Assembly (NCBI RefSeq): GCF_024172095.1
Contig: NZ_JAMZDX010000003.1
Coordinates: forward strand, 629,001 to 693,000
Direction of reading: 5' to 3'
Source of the DNA: Kitasatospora cinereorecta
GTDB lineage: Bacteria > Actinomycetota > Actinomycetes > Streptomycetales > Streptomycetaceae
DNA length: 64,000 bases
The notes below the pieces were generated by a model, which was not told the origin of the DNA, did no database searches, and saw only the letters and a program-made list of their open reading frames with translations. Made by a program: the position numbers and the translations under genes. The stretch's first letter is position 1. Every line of letters starts with the position of its first letter. Positions 26,763-36,240 of the stretch are shown here, one piece after another.

Positions 26763-27359
26763 TCAGACGGCCAGGTCGCGACGGCGTCTGCGGATCACCT
26801 GCGCGATGGCACTGCTGATCGCGGTCGCGGCGGCGCAGGAGATGGCGAAGCTCAGCCAGAAGGTGTCGAACCAGTGGCTGTTCAGCCAGCCCAGGCTGAC
26901 GATGTACCCGGCCCAGAGCACCGCGGCCACCGCCGACCAGCGCAGGAACGGGCGGGAGCGATCGGGTGAGTGACCGACGGCCAGGTCCAGGACGGTCCGG
27001 CCGGCCGGGACGAACCGGGCGACGATCACCAGGGCGGCCGCGCGCCGGGTGGTGCGGCCGGCGAAGCTGCGCTGGACCCGCTCCACGCTGGCGGCCAGCT
27101 TGGGCCGGTGCTCCAGTCGGCGGCGGACGGCGGGCGCACCGCGCCGGGCCATGGTGAGCAGCAGCAGGTCGCCGAGGAAGGAGGCGGTCGCCACCCCGAG
27201 CGCGAGCAGCAGTGGGGAGCCGTTGGTGTGCGAGGTGCGCAGTACGGCGAGGATCACCAGACTGCCGCTCGGCAGGAACGGCAGCAGCGCGTCGCCGAGG
27301 ACCGCCAGGAGCGCGAGTGCGCAGATCCAGGCCGGTCCGATGACCGCGATGGCGTTCAA
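26763..27359 (-). CDS. DedA/SNARE-associated family membrane protein
   Basis: A 198-residue membrane protein with about five hydrophobic segments. LPFLPSGSLVILAV near 29-42 and ARFVPAGRTVLDLAVG near 120-135 are the two conserved re-entrant regions of DedA proteins, which are linked to lipid flipping and membrane homeostasis. A TTG at 27359 is taken as start because AGGGAG lies about eight bases before it and the first membrane helix begins at once. A longer N-terminus would read through arginine/cysteine-rich sequence unlike any DedA protein. Confidence 0.78.
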   Translation of the reverse strand: MNAIAVIGPAWICALALLAVLGDALLPFLPSGSLVILAVLRTSHTNGSPLLLALGVATASFLGDLLLLTMARRGAPAVRRRLEHRPKLAASVERVQRSFAGRTTRRAAALVIVARFVPAGRTVLDLAVGHSPDRSRPFLRWSAVAAVLWAGYIVSLGWLNSHWFDTFWLSFAISCAAATAISSAIAQVIRRRRRDLAV

Positions 27360-27798
27360 GGTCGTACTCCCTCCAGACCGCCCGGGGGAGAGGCAGCTGC
27401 TGCAGGGGTCAACGCTAGACCCTCGACCTTTCATGCCGTGAAGCACCCCCCGTGTGGCGCGGCTCACCGGGAGTACCGGGTCGAGTACCTGGTCCGGGAA
27501 CCGCGAGAGCCCCCGGGCGGGGTGCCGCACCAGGGGCTCATGGGGATCGAACGGCGCTGGTCGAGCCCGCCGATCGTACGCATGCACGCAGGGCCGGTGA
27601 GCCACCGCGACGATCACCAAGCCTGCCGCATCCCGGGGCCCGCAACGACCCCCGCGCTGTGGCGACTTCCCGCGCTGGCGTGAACTCGCCACGCAGCGTG
27701 TCCGCGTGCTGGCGGAACGGCACCGGGAACACCGCCGCCCGGGCCCCGGTTGTGCACCCTCGGCACCGACGACGACCGACAGCAGGAGGACGGAACAG
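27360..27798. other. 439-bp gene-free stretch between divergent genes
   Basis: This region separates the DedA gene from the LLM oxidoreductase and must hold both promoters. I see no clear -10/-35 pair, RNA gene or strong hairpin. Open frames through it have arginine-rich compositions typical of non-coding reading in GC-rich DNA. Confidence 0.5.
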
Positions 27799-28860
27799 AT
27801 GAGCAGCGCAGCGGAGCAGCCCGACCCGATCCGCGGCCGGAGGTCGGGCTCCGCCCCGGCACCCCTGTCCATCCTCGACCTCGCCACGGTCGGCACCGGC
27901 TACACCCCGGGCGAGGCCCTGGCCGCCACCACCGAGCTGGCGCAGAACGCCGAGGAGTGGGGCTACCACCGGTTCTGGGTGGCCGAGCACCACGGCATGC
28001 CGGGCGTGGCCAGCTCCGTCCCGGCGGTGCTGCTGGCCCACCTGGGCGCCCACACCCGCACGCTGCGGCTGGGCTCCGGCGGCGTGATGCTGCCCAACCA
28101 CGCGCCGCTGGCCGTCGCCGAGCAGTTCGGCCTGCTGGAGGCGCTGCACCCCGGCCGGATCGACCTGGGCCTCGGCCGGGCGCCGGGCACCGACCAGGCC
28201 ACCGCGCGGGCGCTGCGCCGCGGCCGACCGGACGGCGCGGACGACTTCCCCGAGCAGCTCGCCGAACTCACCCACTTCCTGGACGGCGACTTCCCCGACG
28301 GCCACCCGTACGCGCGGCTGAGCGCGGTGCCGCAGAACGCGTCCAGGCCGCCGGTCTGGCTGCTCGGCTCGTCCGGGTTCAGCGCCCGGCTGGCCGGCCG
28401 GCTCGGTCTGCCGTTCGCGTTCGCGCACCACTTCAGTGCGGCCAACACGGTGCCCGCGCTCGACCTGTACCGCTCCGAGTTCCGGGCCTCGGCGGTGCTG
28501 GACGAGCCGTACGCCCTGATCGGTGTCAGCGCGGTGGCGGCGGACGGCGAGGCGGCGGCGCTGCGACTGGCGCGCTCGGCCGGGCTCGCCATGCTGCGGC
28601 TGCGCCAGGGCCGGCCCGGACTGATCCCCACGCCGGCCGAGGCGGAGGCGTACCCGTACTCGATGCCCGAGGCGGAGTTCCTGGAGAGCTGGCTGGCGAA
28701 CGTGGTGCTGGGCGCTCCCGAGCAGGTGGCCGACGGGCTGGAGGCGCTGCGCCGCCGGACCGGGGCGGACGAGCTGATGGTGACCTCGCACATCCACGGC
28801 CGGGAGAACCGGCTGCGCTCCTACCGGCTGATCGCCGAGGCGTACGGCCTGAAGGGCTGA
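27799..28860 (+). CDS. LLM class flavin-dependent oxidoreductase (luciferase-like)
   Basis: A 353-residue TIM-barrel flavoprotein. The segments SILDLATVG, WGYHRFWVAEHHGMPG, LRLGSGGVMLPNHAPLAVAEQFG and GRIDLGLGRAPG match the bacterial luciferase-like group with unknown substrate (MsnO8/YtmO-like). AGGAGG at 27784-27789 sets the ATG at 27799. A paralogue with the same signatures is at 42549-43508. It could act as a monooxygenase or a deazaflavin/FMN oxidoreductase; the sequence does not decide. Confidence 0.9.
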   Translation: MSSAAEQPDPIRGRRSGSAPAPLSILDLATVGTGYTPGEALAATTELAQNAEEWGYHRFWVAEHHGMPGVASSVPAVLLAHLGAHTRTLRLGSGGVMLPNHAPLAVAEQFGLLEALHPGRIDLGLGRAPGTDQATARALRRGRPDGADDFPEQLAELTHFLDGDFPDGHPYARLSAVPQNASRPPVWLLGSSGFSARLAGRLGLPFAFAHHFSAANTVPALDLYRSEFRASAVLDEPYALIGVSAVAADGEAAALRLARSAGLAMLRLRQGRPGLIPTPAEAEAYPYSMPEAEFLESWLANVVLGAPEQVADGLEALRRRTGADELMVTSHIHGRENRLRSYRLIAEAYGLKG

Positions 28861-28899
28861 AAGGCTGAAGCGTTGAATCGCCGACGGGCTGAACGGCGG

Positions 28900-30747
28900 C
28901 TACACCGCGCGGCGTTCGCGCAGTATGGCGGCCACCAGCTCGGCGTCGCCGGGGCGGGCGAAGTACCAGCCCTGGGCGGTGTCGCAGCCGGTGAGCCGCA
29001 GCCGTTCGGCCTGGGCGGCGTTCTCGATGCCCTCGGCGGTGACGGTCAGCCCGAGCGCGTGGGCCAGCTGGACCATCGCGCCGACGATCTGCTCGTCCGC
29101 GCCGGCCCGGCGGCCGGCCAGGGGCTTGCCGCCGTCGCGGAAGGCCGAGATGAAGGTGCCGTCCAGCTTCAGCACGTGGACCGGCAGCCGGGACAGGTAG
29201 GCCAGGTTGGAGTAGCCGGTGCCGAAGTCGTCGATGGCCAGCCGCACGCCCATGTCGGCGAGTTCCTGGAGGGCCTGCGAGGGGCGGCCGCCGGGGCCGA
29301 GGACGGCGCTCTCGGTGATCTCCAGCTGCAGCAGCCGGGCCGGGAGCCCGGTGTCCGCCAGCACCTGCGCGACATCGGCGACCACGTCGGAGTCCCAGAT
29401 CTGGCGGGCCGCCAGGTTGACGCTGACGAACGTCTCGGTGTCCGGGAACTCGGTCAGCCAGCGGCGGGCCTGCCGGCAGGACTCCTCCAGCACCCACTTG
29501 CCGAGCGGCACGATCGCCCCGGACTCCTCGGCGAGCGGGATGAAGCGGTCCGGGGAGAGCGTCCCGTAGCGGGGGTGGCGCCAGCGGACCAGTGCCTCGG
29601 CGCCGCGGACGGTGCCGTCGGAGAGGCCGACCAGCGGCTGGTACTCGACGGTGAACTCGCCGCGCTCCAGGGCCGGTCTGAGCGCGGTGGCGAGCAGGTG
29701 ACGGGTCAGCTGGTCGGCGCCGCGGTCCCGGTCGTAGAGCGTCCAGCGGGCCCGGCCGTCGGCCTTGGACCAGTAGAGGGTGGAGTCGGCGTCCCGCAGC
29801 AGGTCGGTCGGGGTGGAGCCGCGCACCGGCCGCTCCACCACGCCGATCGAGGCGGTGACCGCCAGCCGGTGCCCGGCCACCTCGAACGGCCGCTCCAGCG
29901 ATTCGATCAACGCGTCGGCGATCCCGGCGAGTTGGTCGTCGCCCTGGCTGTCGGTGACCAGGACGGCGAACTCGTCGCCGCCGAGGCGGGCCACCAGCCG
30001 GCCGTCCTGGCGGGCGAACCCGTGCTCCAGCCGGTGCGCCACCGCGACCAGCAGCTGGTCGCCGATGTGGTGGCCGAGGGTCTCGTTGATGGCGGCGAAG
30101 CCGTCCAGATCGACGTAGCACAGGCCGACCCGGTCGGTGCCGGCCGGCTCGGAGGGCTGGAACAGCGCGTCCAACTGCTCGAAGAACAGCGTGCGGTTGG
30201 GCAGCCGGGTGAGCGGGTCGTGCAGGGCCTGGTACGCGAGCCGGTCGCCGAGCTGGCGCTGCTCGGTGACGTCCTCGACCATGGCCAGGGTGTAGAGCGG
30301 CTCACCCGCCTCGCCGCGGATCAGCGACAGCGTCACCCGGCTCCACACCTCGCGGCCCGCGCGGTGCTTGAGCCGCTTCTCCACCCGCAGCCGCTCCCGC
30401 TCGCCGCGGACCAGCTCCCGGTAGATCCGGCGCGGGGTGTCCTCGGGGTCGATGATCTCGTGGATGTGCATCCGGACCAGCTCGGAGACCTCCCGGCCGA
30501 GCATCGCCGCGAACGCCGGATTGGCCTCGATCACCCGGTCGTCGGTGTCGATCAGCGCCATGCCGATGCCGGCGTCCGCGAACGCCGCCCGGAACCGGGA
30601 CTCGCTGGCGCGCAGCGCGGCCACCAGATGCTCGGTGTCGCCGTCGATCGGGCCGCCGCACGCCGGGCACGGCAGTTCGGCGGGAATGAGCGCCAGACCG
30701 GTCGTGTGCCGACTCTCACGCGGCGGCCGCAGTCCTTCGTGTCGCAC
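28900..30747 (-). CDS. PAS-GGDEF-EAL cyclic-di-GMP turnover protein
   Basis: A cytoplasmic c-di-GMP enzyme of about 615 residues. A PAS domain with SRFRAAFADAGIGMALID and a PAC-like DVTEQR end is followed by a GGDEF domain with intact RLGGDEFAV. The EAL domain has EALVRW, NLAARQ, ITESAV, DDFGTGYSNL, KLDGTF and AEGIE. Both synthase and phosphodiesterase motifs are intact, so it may be bifunctional. Relatives in Streptomyces (CdgA, RmdA) control development. The start is uncertain: GTG 30747 is a guess, the frame is open to 30876, and a neighbouring frame encodes a better N-terminus (see findings). Confidence 0.85.
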   Translation of the reverse strand: MRHEGLRPPRESRHTTGLALIPAELPCPACGGPIDGDTEHLVAALRASESRFRAAFADAGIGMALIDTDDRVIEANPAFAAMLGREVSELVRMHIHEIIDPEDTPRRIYRELVRGERERLRVEKRLKHRAGREVWSRVTLSLIRGEAGEPLYTLAMVEDVTEQRQLGDRLAYQALHDPLTRLPNRTLFFEQLDALFQPSEPAGTDRVGLCYVDLDGFAAINETLGHHIGDQLLVAVAHRLEHGFARQDGRLVARLGGDEFAVLVTDSQGDDQLAGIADALIESLERPFEVAGHRLAVTASIGVVERPVRGSTPTDLLRDADSTLYWSKADGRARWTLYDRDRGADQLTRHLLATALRPALERGEFTVEYQPLVGLSDGTVRGAEALVRWRHPRYGTLSPDRFIPLAEESGAIVPLGKWVLEESCRQARRWLTEFPDTETFVSVNLAARQIWDSDVVADVAQVLADTGLPARLLQLEITESAVLGPGGRPSQALQELADMGVRLAIDDFGTGYSNLAYLSRLPVHVLKLDGTFISAFRDGGKPLAGRRAGADEQIVGAMVQLAHALGLTVTAEGIENAAQAERLRLTGCDTAQGWYFARPGDAELVAAILRERRAV

Positions 30748-31042
30748 ACCCAGAAGGTGTGCTTCGGCCCCCTCGTTCCGCCCCGGCACGGCACGCTCCC
30801 GTCCGCTGAGACAGGTACGGTCGGCTGTCCGTACCGCGGTGGCCGGGCGACGAGCGGAGCTCGGACCTCGGACCACCGCCGTTGATCATAGGACGCCCGC
30901 AGAAGCAACCGCGACCGCCGCCAGGGTGATTCGACCCGCTTTCTCCCCGGTTTCTCTCTGAGCGTGTGACGGGACGACAGCGCCCCCGGGCCGGCCCGTG
31001 GAAGGCGCGGTGCGGGGGCGGCCGGGGAGCGGTCCGCGCAGG
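30748..31042. other. region between GGDEF/EAL and OsmC genes
   Basis: It contains the uncertain N-terminus of the GGDEF/EAL gene (to about 30876), presumably its promoter, and the untranslated end of the OsmC gene, whose stop lies at 31043 on the same strand. No RNA gene or strong hairpin is evident. Confidence 0.4.
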
Positions 31043-31468
31043 TCAGCCCAGGCTGGCCGTGAGCGTGATGGTGGTGCCGGTGAGCGCCTGGCTGACCGGG
31101 CAGTTGGCCTTGGCGTCCTCGGCGGCCTTGACGAAGCCCGCCTCGTCCAGGCCGGGCACCTGGCCGACCACGGTGAGGTGGATGCCGGTGATGCCGGTGC
31201 CGGGCTGGAAGGTCACGTCCGCCTGGGTGCGCAGGCCGGTGGGCGGGGTGCCGCCCTTGGTCAGCCCGTTGGAGAGCGCCATCGAGAAGCAGGCGGAGTG
31301 CGCGGCGGCGATCAGCTCCTCCGGGCTGGTCTTCCCGTTCGGCGCCTCGGCACGGGCCGGCCAGGAGACCGGGTACTCGCCGATGCCGGAGGAGTCGAAG
31401 GTCACCAGGCCCTTGCCGTCGAGCAGGTTGCCCTGCCAGTCGGTGTGCGCGGTACGGGTGGTTGCCAC
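31043..31468 (-). CDS. OsmC/Ohr family peroxiredoxin
   Basis: A 141-residue thiol peroxidase. The two catalytic cysteines are in HSACFSM near 60 and ANCPVSQAL near 125, as in OsmC, which reduces organic hydroperoxides. Length and the opening of the sequence (TDWQGNLLDGKG) agree with OsmC rather than Ohr. It stands alone; the next gene upstream is divergent. Confidence 0.92.
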   Translation of the reverse strand: MATTRTAHTDWQGNLLDGKGLVTFDSSGIGEYPVSWPARAEAPNGKTSPEELIAAAHSACFSMALSNGLTKGGTPPTGLRTQADVTFQPGTGITGIHLTVVGQVPGLDEAGFVKAAEDAKANCPVSQALTGTTITLTASLG

Positions 31469-31800
31469 GATCGGGGACCTCCAGTGCTGGGGGCGTACGG
31501 GGGGTGGTGCCGGTCCGGGCGCTGCCGGTCCGTCAGGTCCGGCCGTCCCGGGGCCAGCCTACGGCGCGCGGCGCGGCCGGGGCCGGACTCCGGGGACAAC
31601 CCGCCGCACGCGCGTCGGCCCGCGCCTGTCGTTCCGCCCGCCGTCCCGTCTGTTGTTCCGTCCGCTGGTCCACATCGTGGACGCCGGGCCGGAGCGGCGG
31701 GATCGGGCAGGGTCTCCCCTGTTAGATTGGCCGAGGCCCGCGCCCCGCCCACTGGGCCGGCCGGCCGCGAGAACCAGACCGCCAGCCCCGGAGCCGCCCG
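31469..31800. other. 332-bp gene-free stretch between divergent genes
   Basis: Holds the promoters of the OsmC gene and the chorismate mutase gene. A TAGATT box at 31723-31728 is a fair -10 for the rightward gene. No other structured element is recognised. Confidence 0.45.
31723..31728 (+). promoter_or_regulatory. putative -10 of the chorismate mutase gene
   Basis: TAGATT, 72 bases before the ATG, in one of the few AT-richer spots of the intergenic region. No convincing -35 box at 17 bp. Confidence 0.35.
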
Positions 31801-32148
31801 ATGACGGACCAGCCCACGCACCCCGCCGCCACCCCCGCCGAGGGGATCGACGAGGCCGTACGGGCCGAGCTGACGGCGCTGCGCGAGTCCATCGACAACA
31901 TCGACGCGGCCGTGGTCCACATGCTGGCCGAGCGTTTCAAGGCGACCCAGAAGGTCGGCCGCCTCAAGGCCGAGCACCGGCTGCCGCCGGCCGACCCGGC
32001 GCGGGAGAAGGAGCAGATCGAGCGGCTGCGCGAGCTCGCCGCCGGCGCCCGGCTGGACCCGGTCTTCGCCGAGAGCTTCCTCACCTTCATCATCGCCGAA
32101 GTGATCAGGCACCACGAGAAGATCGCCAGCGACGTCGAGCTCGGCTGA
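31801..32148 (+). CDS. chorismate mutase (AroQ class)
   Basis: A 115-residue all-helical chorismate mutase that converts chorismate to prephenate on the way to Phe and Tyr. ELTALRESIDNIDAAVVHMLAERF is helix 1 with the active-site Arg, followed by VGRLKAEHRLP with the conserved Lys, and a C-terminal FLTFIIAEVIRHH. It is a stand-alone domain, common in Actinobacteria, where activity is often boosted by DAHP synthase. Confidence 0.93.
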   Translation: MTDQPTHPAATPAEGIDEAVRAELTALRESIDNIDAAVVHMLAERFKATQKVGRLKAEHRLPPADPAREKEQIERLRELAAGARLDPVFAESFLTFIIAEVIRHHEKIASDVELG

Positions 32149-32254
32149 CGTCGGGCAGGGTAGCGCGTCTGCTCCGGCTAAATGTCTGATTTCACCCCCG
32201 AGCGCGGGTGCGGCTAGCGTGCTGTCGTCCACTCCCCGAGAGGCGGTGCGCCCG

Positions 32255-32902
32255 ATGGCGGACACCAAGCAGCGCAAGGCCCGCCGCCCGTGGTGGGTGG
32301 AGATCCCGGTGATGACGGCGCTCGGACTGGCCGCGGCGCTGGTGATCAAGACCTGTCTGTTCCAGGTGTTCTCGATCCCGTCCGGTTCGATGGAGAACAC
32401 CCTGCAGGTCGGTGACCGGGTGGCGGTCGACAAGTTCACCCCGCTGTTCGGCTGGGAGCCGAAGGCCGGTGACAAGGTCGTCTTCCACGACCCGGGCGGC
32501 TGGCTGCCGCCGGAGCCCGCCAAGGGTGCGGTCGCCGGTGCGGTCGGCAGCACCCTGAGCTTCGTCGGCCTGATGCCGCCGGCCGGCGACGAGTACCTGG
32601 TCAAGCGCGTCATCGCGACCGGCGGGCACACCGTCGCCTGCCACGGCACCACGCTGACCGTGGACGGCCGTAAGGTCAGCGAGCCCTACCTCCACCCCGG
32701 CGACGACTCCTGCTCCGGCCTGGACTTCGGCCCGGTCGCCGTTCCCGCGGGCTACGTCTGGGTCGAGGGCGACCACCGCAGCGACTCCGCCGACTCCCGC
32801 TACCACCGCGACGACCCGGCCGGCGGCGCCGTCCCGGTCGCGGACGTGGTCGGCCCGGTCTCCGCGGTCATCTGGCCGCTCAACCACATCGGCACCGCGT
32901 AG
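32255..32902 (+). CDS. signal peptidase I
   Basis: A 215-residue membrane-bound type I signal peptidase. After a basic N-terminus and one membrane segment (about 20-36), SIPSGSMENTL carries the catalytic Ser and YLVKRVIATGG the catalytic Lys. EGDHRSDSADSR is the conserved box near the C-terminus. It cleaves exported proteins outside the membrane. ATG 32255 is chosen over a GTG at 32219 because the basic KQRKARR stretch directly follows it. It converges on the EamA gene 22 bp away. Confidence 0.92.
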   Translation: MADTKQRKARRPWWVEIPVMTALGLAAALVIKTCLFQVFSIPSGSMENTLQVGDRVAVDKFTPLFGWEPKAGDKVVFHDPGGWLPPEPAKGAVAGAVGSTLSFVGLMPPAGDEYLVKRVIATGGHTVACHGTTLTVDGRKVSEPYLHPGDDSCSGLDFGPVAVPAGYVWVEGDHRSDSADSRYHRDDPAGGAVPVADVVGPVSAVIWPLNHIGTA

Positions 32903-32924
32903 CCACCAGGGGCTGGCCTGGGTG

Positions 32925-33908
32925 CTAACGCTTGCTCTGGGCGGCGAAGGCGCCGGCCAGGACCAGGGCACCGCCGGCCAGCTGGGGCAGGCCCAGGTGC
33001 TCGCCGAGGAGAACCCAGGCGAGGACGGTGGCGACGACCGCTTCGAGGTTGGCGACCACGCCGGCGACCGGCGGGGAGAGGTGCTGAACGGCGACGACGC
33101 CGGTCAGATAGGCGAGGACGGTGGCCACCAGCACCATCCACGCGGCGGGCAGCGCGGCCGGCAGGCTGTGCCCGTTCATGGTCACCGAGCCGCCGAGCAG
33201 GCTCCAGTCGGCCTCCCACGGGCGGGTGAAGACGGTGAGCACGACGGCGCCGATCAGCAGCCCGTACGCGCTGACCGCCATCGGGTCGACCGGCCGCTCG
33301 CCGCGCCGGCCGGCGTCGGCGAGGACGAAGTAGCCGACCTGGCAGCAGGCGGCGCCGAGGGCGAAGAGGACGCCGAGCGCGTCGAAGCTCAGACCGTTCC
33401 AGACCTCGACCACACAGGCGAGGCCGGCGACGGCGACGGCGGCGCCGATCGAGGCGCCGCGGGAGATCGGACGTCGCTGGACGAACTTCACGTAGCCGAG
33501 CAGCAGCGGCGGGCCCAGGTACTCGATGAGCAGCGCGACGCCGACCGGGATGCGGGAGATCGCCGCGAAGTAGCAGGCCTGGACGCCGGCGACGGCGAGC
33601 AGGCCGAAGCCGATCAGGACGCCGGGCCGCTGCCGGATCGCGTCCCGGTGCCGCCAGGCCAGCGGCAGCAGGACGAGGGCCGAGCCGGCCACCCGCAGCC
33701 AGACCACGTGCAGCGGGGAGAGGCCGGCCTCGATCAGCGGCTTGGCGGCGGTTCCGGAGCCGCCGAAGGCGAAGGCGGATACCAGGGCGAGCAGCAGCCC
33801 GGTGGTGAGGGCGGGGCGGCCGGCCACCGGTGAGGCGGAGGCGGCGGAGGCGGGGACGGAGTCGCCCGGCGCGGGGGCGGGCGAGGCGGGGCGGGTCGAG
33901 CTGGGCAC
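32925..33908 (-). CDS. EamA family (DMT superfamily) transporter
   Basis: A 327-residue membrane protein with ten hydrophobic segments arranged as two EamA repeats. FAFGGSGTAAKPLIEAGLSPLHVVWLR opens the first repeat and NLEAVVATVLAWVLLGEHL closes the second, as in RhtA-like amino acid/metabolite exporters. The first 25 residues are Pro/Ala/Ser-rich and cytoplasmic. The start is GTG 33908 with a poor RBS; an internal start near the first membrane segment is possible. Confidence 0.9.
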   Translation of the reverse strand: MPSSTRPASPAPAPGDSVPASAASASPVAGRPALTTGLLLALVSAFAFGGSGTAAKPLIEAGLSPLHVVWLRVAGSALVLLPLAWRHRDAIRQRPGVLIGFGLLAVAGVQACYFAAISRIPVGVALLIEYLGPPLLLGYVKFVQRRPISRGASIGAAVAVAGLACVVEVWNGLSFDALGVLFALGAACCQVGYFVLADAGRRGERPVDPMAVSAYGLLIGAVVLTVFTRPWEADWSLLGGSVTMNGHSLPAALPAAWMVLVATVLAYLTGVVAVQHLSPPVAGVVANLEAVVATVLAWVLLGEHLGLPQLAGGALVLAGAFAAQSKR

Positions 33909-33948
33909 CGACGCATTGTGCCAGCCGACCCGCCCGTTTCGTAAGGTG

Positions 33949-36192
33949 CTATCCCACTGGTTGGTACTGGTTCGGCTGGTCAGTGGGCTTGGCCGCCTGG
34001 CCGGTGGGCCGCGGGACCGGCGTCCGGGTGGGCCCGGTGGTCGGGGCCGTGGTCGGCGCCTGGGTGGTCGGGGCGTCGGTCGTGGGCGCGGACGGGGTCC
34101 GGTTCGGCCAGCGGTTCGGCCTGCTCGGCAGGCCGCTCGGCTGCTGGGTGTCCGGGGTCGCCGGGTCGGTGCTCGGCGCCGGGGTGGGCGTCGGGGTGGG
34201 CGTCGGCGTCGCGGTCGGGGTGCTCGCCGAGGGCTGGCGGACCGGGCCGGGGAAGTCGGTGGAGTCCTGGCCGGCCAGCGCCGCCTTCATGTACGCGGTC
34301 CAGATCTGGGCCGGGAAGCGGCCGCCGGCCGCGCTGCCCTGGCCGCCGACGCCGTCCAGCGAGACCTGGTTGCCGGTGGCCGGGTCCTGGCCGAACAGGC
34401 CGACCACGGTCACCAGGTCCGGGGTGTACCCGGCGAACCAGACCGACTTGGAGTCGTCGGTGGTGCCGGTCTTGCCCGCCGCCGGACGGTTCAGCGCGGC
34501 GGCCCGGTAGCCGGTGCCGCCCGGGTCCTGGATGACGCCCTGGAGGATCGCGGTGGTGGCCCGGGCGGCGTTCTTCGAGATCACCTGGGTCGCCTTGTGC
34601 CCGGGCAGGGCCACCGGCTCGCCCTCGTGCTGCAGCGTCTTCACCAGCCACGGGGTGATCTGCTGCCCGTCGTTGTCCAGGGTGGCGTACACCCCGGCCA
34701 GCTCCAGCGCGCTCGGCGTGGCGGAGCCGAGCGGGATCGAGGGCAGCGCCTTCAGGCCCGGGGTGTCCTCGGGCAGGCCCAGCGCCACGGCGGTCTGCCG
34801 AACCTTCTCCAGGCCGGCGTCCTGCGCCAGCTGCGCGTACACCGAGTTGACCGACCAGTCGGTGGCCTGCTGCAGGGTGACCTGGCCGTAGCTGCGGTCG
34901 CCCTCGTTCGGCGGCGCGTACGGGGTGCCCCTGCCGCCGCGGACCGGGCGCCGGCTGGTGCCGTCGTACACGGTGTCGGCGGTGATCCGGTCGCCGGACT
35001 GGGTGCGCGCGCCGCTGTCCAGGGCGGCGGCCAGGGCGATCGCCTTGAAGGTCGAACCGGCCTGGTAGTCGGTGCGGGTGGCGTTGTCGATCCAGTGCTT
35101 GGTGGCGTCGGCGCCGCCGTACAGGGCGACCACCTGCCCGCTCTTCGGGTCGACGGAGACCGCGCCGGCCTGGGCGGCGGCGTCCACCTTGCGCTTGTCC
35201 GGGCTGAGGTTGTCGGTCAGCTGCGACTGGACCGAGTTCTGCAGCGCCTGCTGCCGCTTCGGGTCGACGGTCAGCGTGACGGTGTAGCCGCCCTGGGCGA
35301 GCTGCGCCTCGCCGATGATGTTGTTCGAGGTCAGGTACTCGGTCGCGGCCTGCACCAGGTAGCCGGCCTGGCCGGACAGTCCGAGCGCGCTCTTGGGCGC
35401 CTGCACCTCGGGGAAGGTGGCCGCGGCACGGTCGGCGGCCGACAGCCAGCCCTCCTGCACCATGCCGTCGAGCACGTAGTTCCAGCGGCTGACCGCGCGC
35501 TCCTTGCCCTGCGCGGTGGCGGTGGAGACGTCGAAGGCGCTCGGCGCGTTCAGCAGGGTCGCCAGGTAGGCGCCCTGGGCGGGGGTGAGCTGCGCGGCGT
35601 CCACCCCGAAGTAGGCCTGGGCGGCGGCCTGGATGCCGTACGCGCCGCGGCCGTAGTAGGAGGTGTTGAGGTAGCCCGCGAGGATGTCGTCCTTGGTCTC
35701 CGTCGCGTCCACCTTCATCGCGATGAAGACCTCCTTCACCTTGCGGCTGATGGTCTGCTTCTGGGTGAGGTAGGCGTTCTTCACGTACTGCTGCGTGATG
35801 GTGGAGCCGCCCTGGGTGCCCTCGCCCTTCGCGGTGTTCAGCGCGGCGCGGACCATGCCCTTCACGTCGACCGCGCCCTCGTCGTAGAACTTGCGGTCCT
35901 CGGCGGCCAGCGCGGCGTGCTGCGCGGCGGGGGAGATCTTGTCCAGGCCGACGATCGTCCGGTTGGTCTGGCCGGTCCGGGCGAGCACCGTGCCGTCCTG
36001 GTACAGCCAGGTGTTGCTCTGCGCGGTCGCCGCCGCGTGCGCGTCGGGGACCTTCACCAGGACCACGCCCAGGGCGAACAGCCCGACGCCCAGCAGGACC
36101 GAGGCCACCATGCCGACCAGCGTGATCCGCCAGGTCGGTATCAGCCGGCGCAGGCCGGTGCGCTTGTGCCGTTCCTTCTCGCTACGGGGCAA
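33949..36192 (-). CDS. class A penicillin-binding protein (second copy)
   Basis: A 747-residue bifunctional peptidoglycan synthase with one membrane anchor at about 22-46. GT51 motifs are EDRKFY at 98-103 and GGSTITQQ at 128-135. The transpeptidase shows STFK at 380-383, SVN at 447-449 and KTG at 574-576. The tail after about 645 is a long Pro/Thr repeat (TPTPTPTP and similar) and probably extends into the wall. The start codon is TTG 36192. It resembles the PBP at 426-2633 throughout but is clearly diverged, so this is an old duplication. Confidence 0.92.
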   Translation of the reverse strand: MPRSEKERHKRTGLRRLIPTWRITLVGMVASVLLGVGLFALGVVLVKVPDAHAAATAQSNTWLYQDGTVLARTGQTNRTIVGLDKISPAAQHAALAAEDRKFYDEGAVDVKGMVRAALNTAKGEGTQGGSTITQQYVKNAYLTQKQTISRKVKEVFIAMKVDATETKDDILAGYLNTSYYGRGAYGIQAAAQAYFGVDAAQLTPAQGAYLATLLNAPSAFDVSTATAQGKERAVSRWNYVLDGMVQEGWLSAADRAAATFPEVQAPKSALGLSGQAGYLVQAATEYLTSNNIIGEAQLAQGGYTVTLTVDPKRQQALQNSVQSQLTDNLSPDKRKVDAAAQAGAVSVDPKSGQVVALYGGADATKHWIDNATRTDYQAGSTFKAIALAAALDSGARTQSGDRITADTVYDGTSRRPVRGGRGTPYAPPNEGDRSYGQVTLQQATDWSVNSVYAQLAQDAGLEKVRQTAVALGLPEDTPGLKALPSIPLGSATPSALELAGVYATLDNDGQQITPWLVKTLQHEGEPVALPGHKATQVISKNAARATTAILQGVIQDPGGTGYRAAALNRPAAGKTGTTDDSKSVWFAGYTPDLVTVVGLFGQDPATGNQVSLDGVGGQGSAAGGRFPAQIWTAYMKAALAGQDSTDFPGPVRQPSASTPTATPTPTPTPTPAPSTDPATPDTQQPSGLPSRPNRWPNRTPSAPTTDAPTTQAPTTAPTTGPTRTPVPRPTGQAAKPTDQPNQYQPVG

Positions 36193-36240
36193 CGGAGGCC
36201 TTCCCGCAAGCCCCGCCGGGCTGCTCTCCTCGAAATGACG

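Noticed and set aside
26970..27683. Open frame across the gap between the DedA and LLM genes
   Set aside because: It runs antisense to the DedA gene and then through non-coding sequence; arginine/glycine-rich without motifs.
26763..27896. A 377-codon version of the DedA protein
   Set aside because: The first 179 codons have no DedA character; AGGGAG before TTG 27359 gives a normal-length protein.
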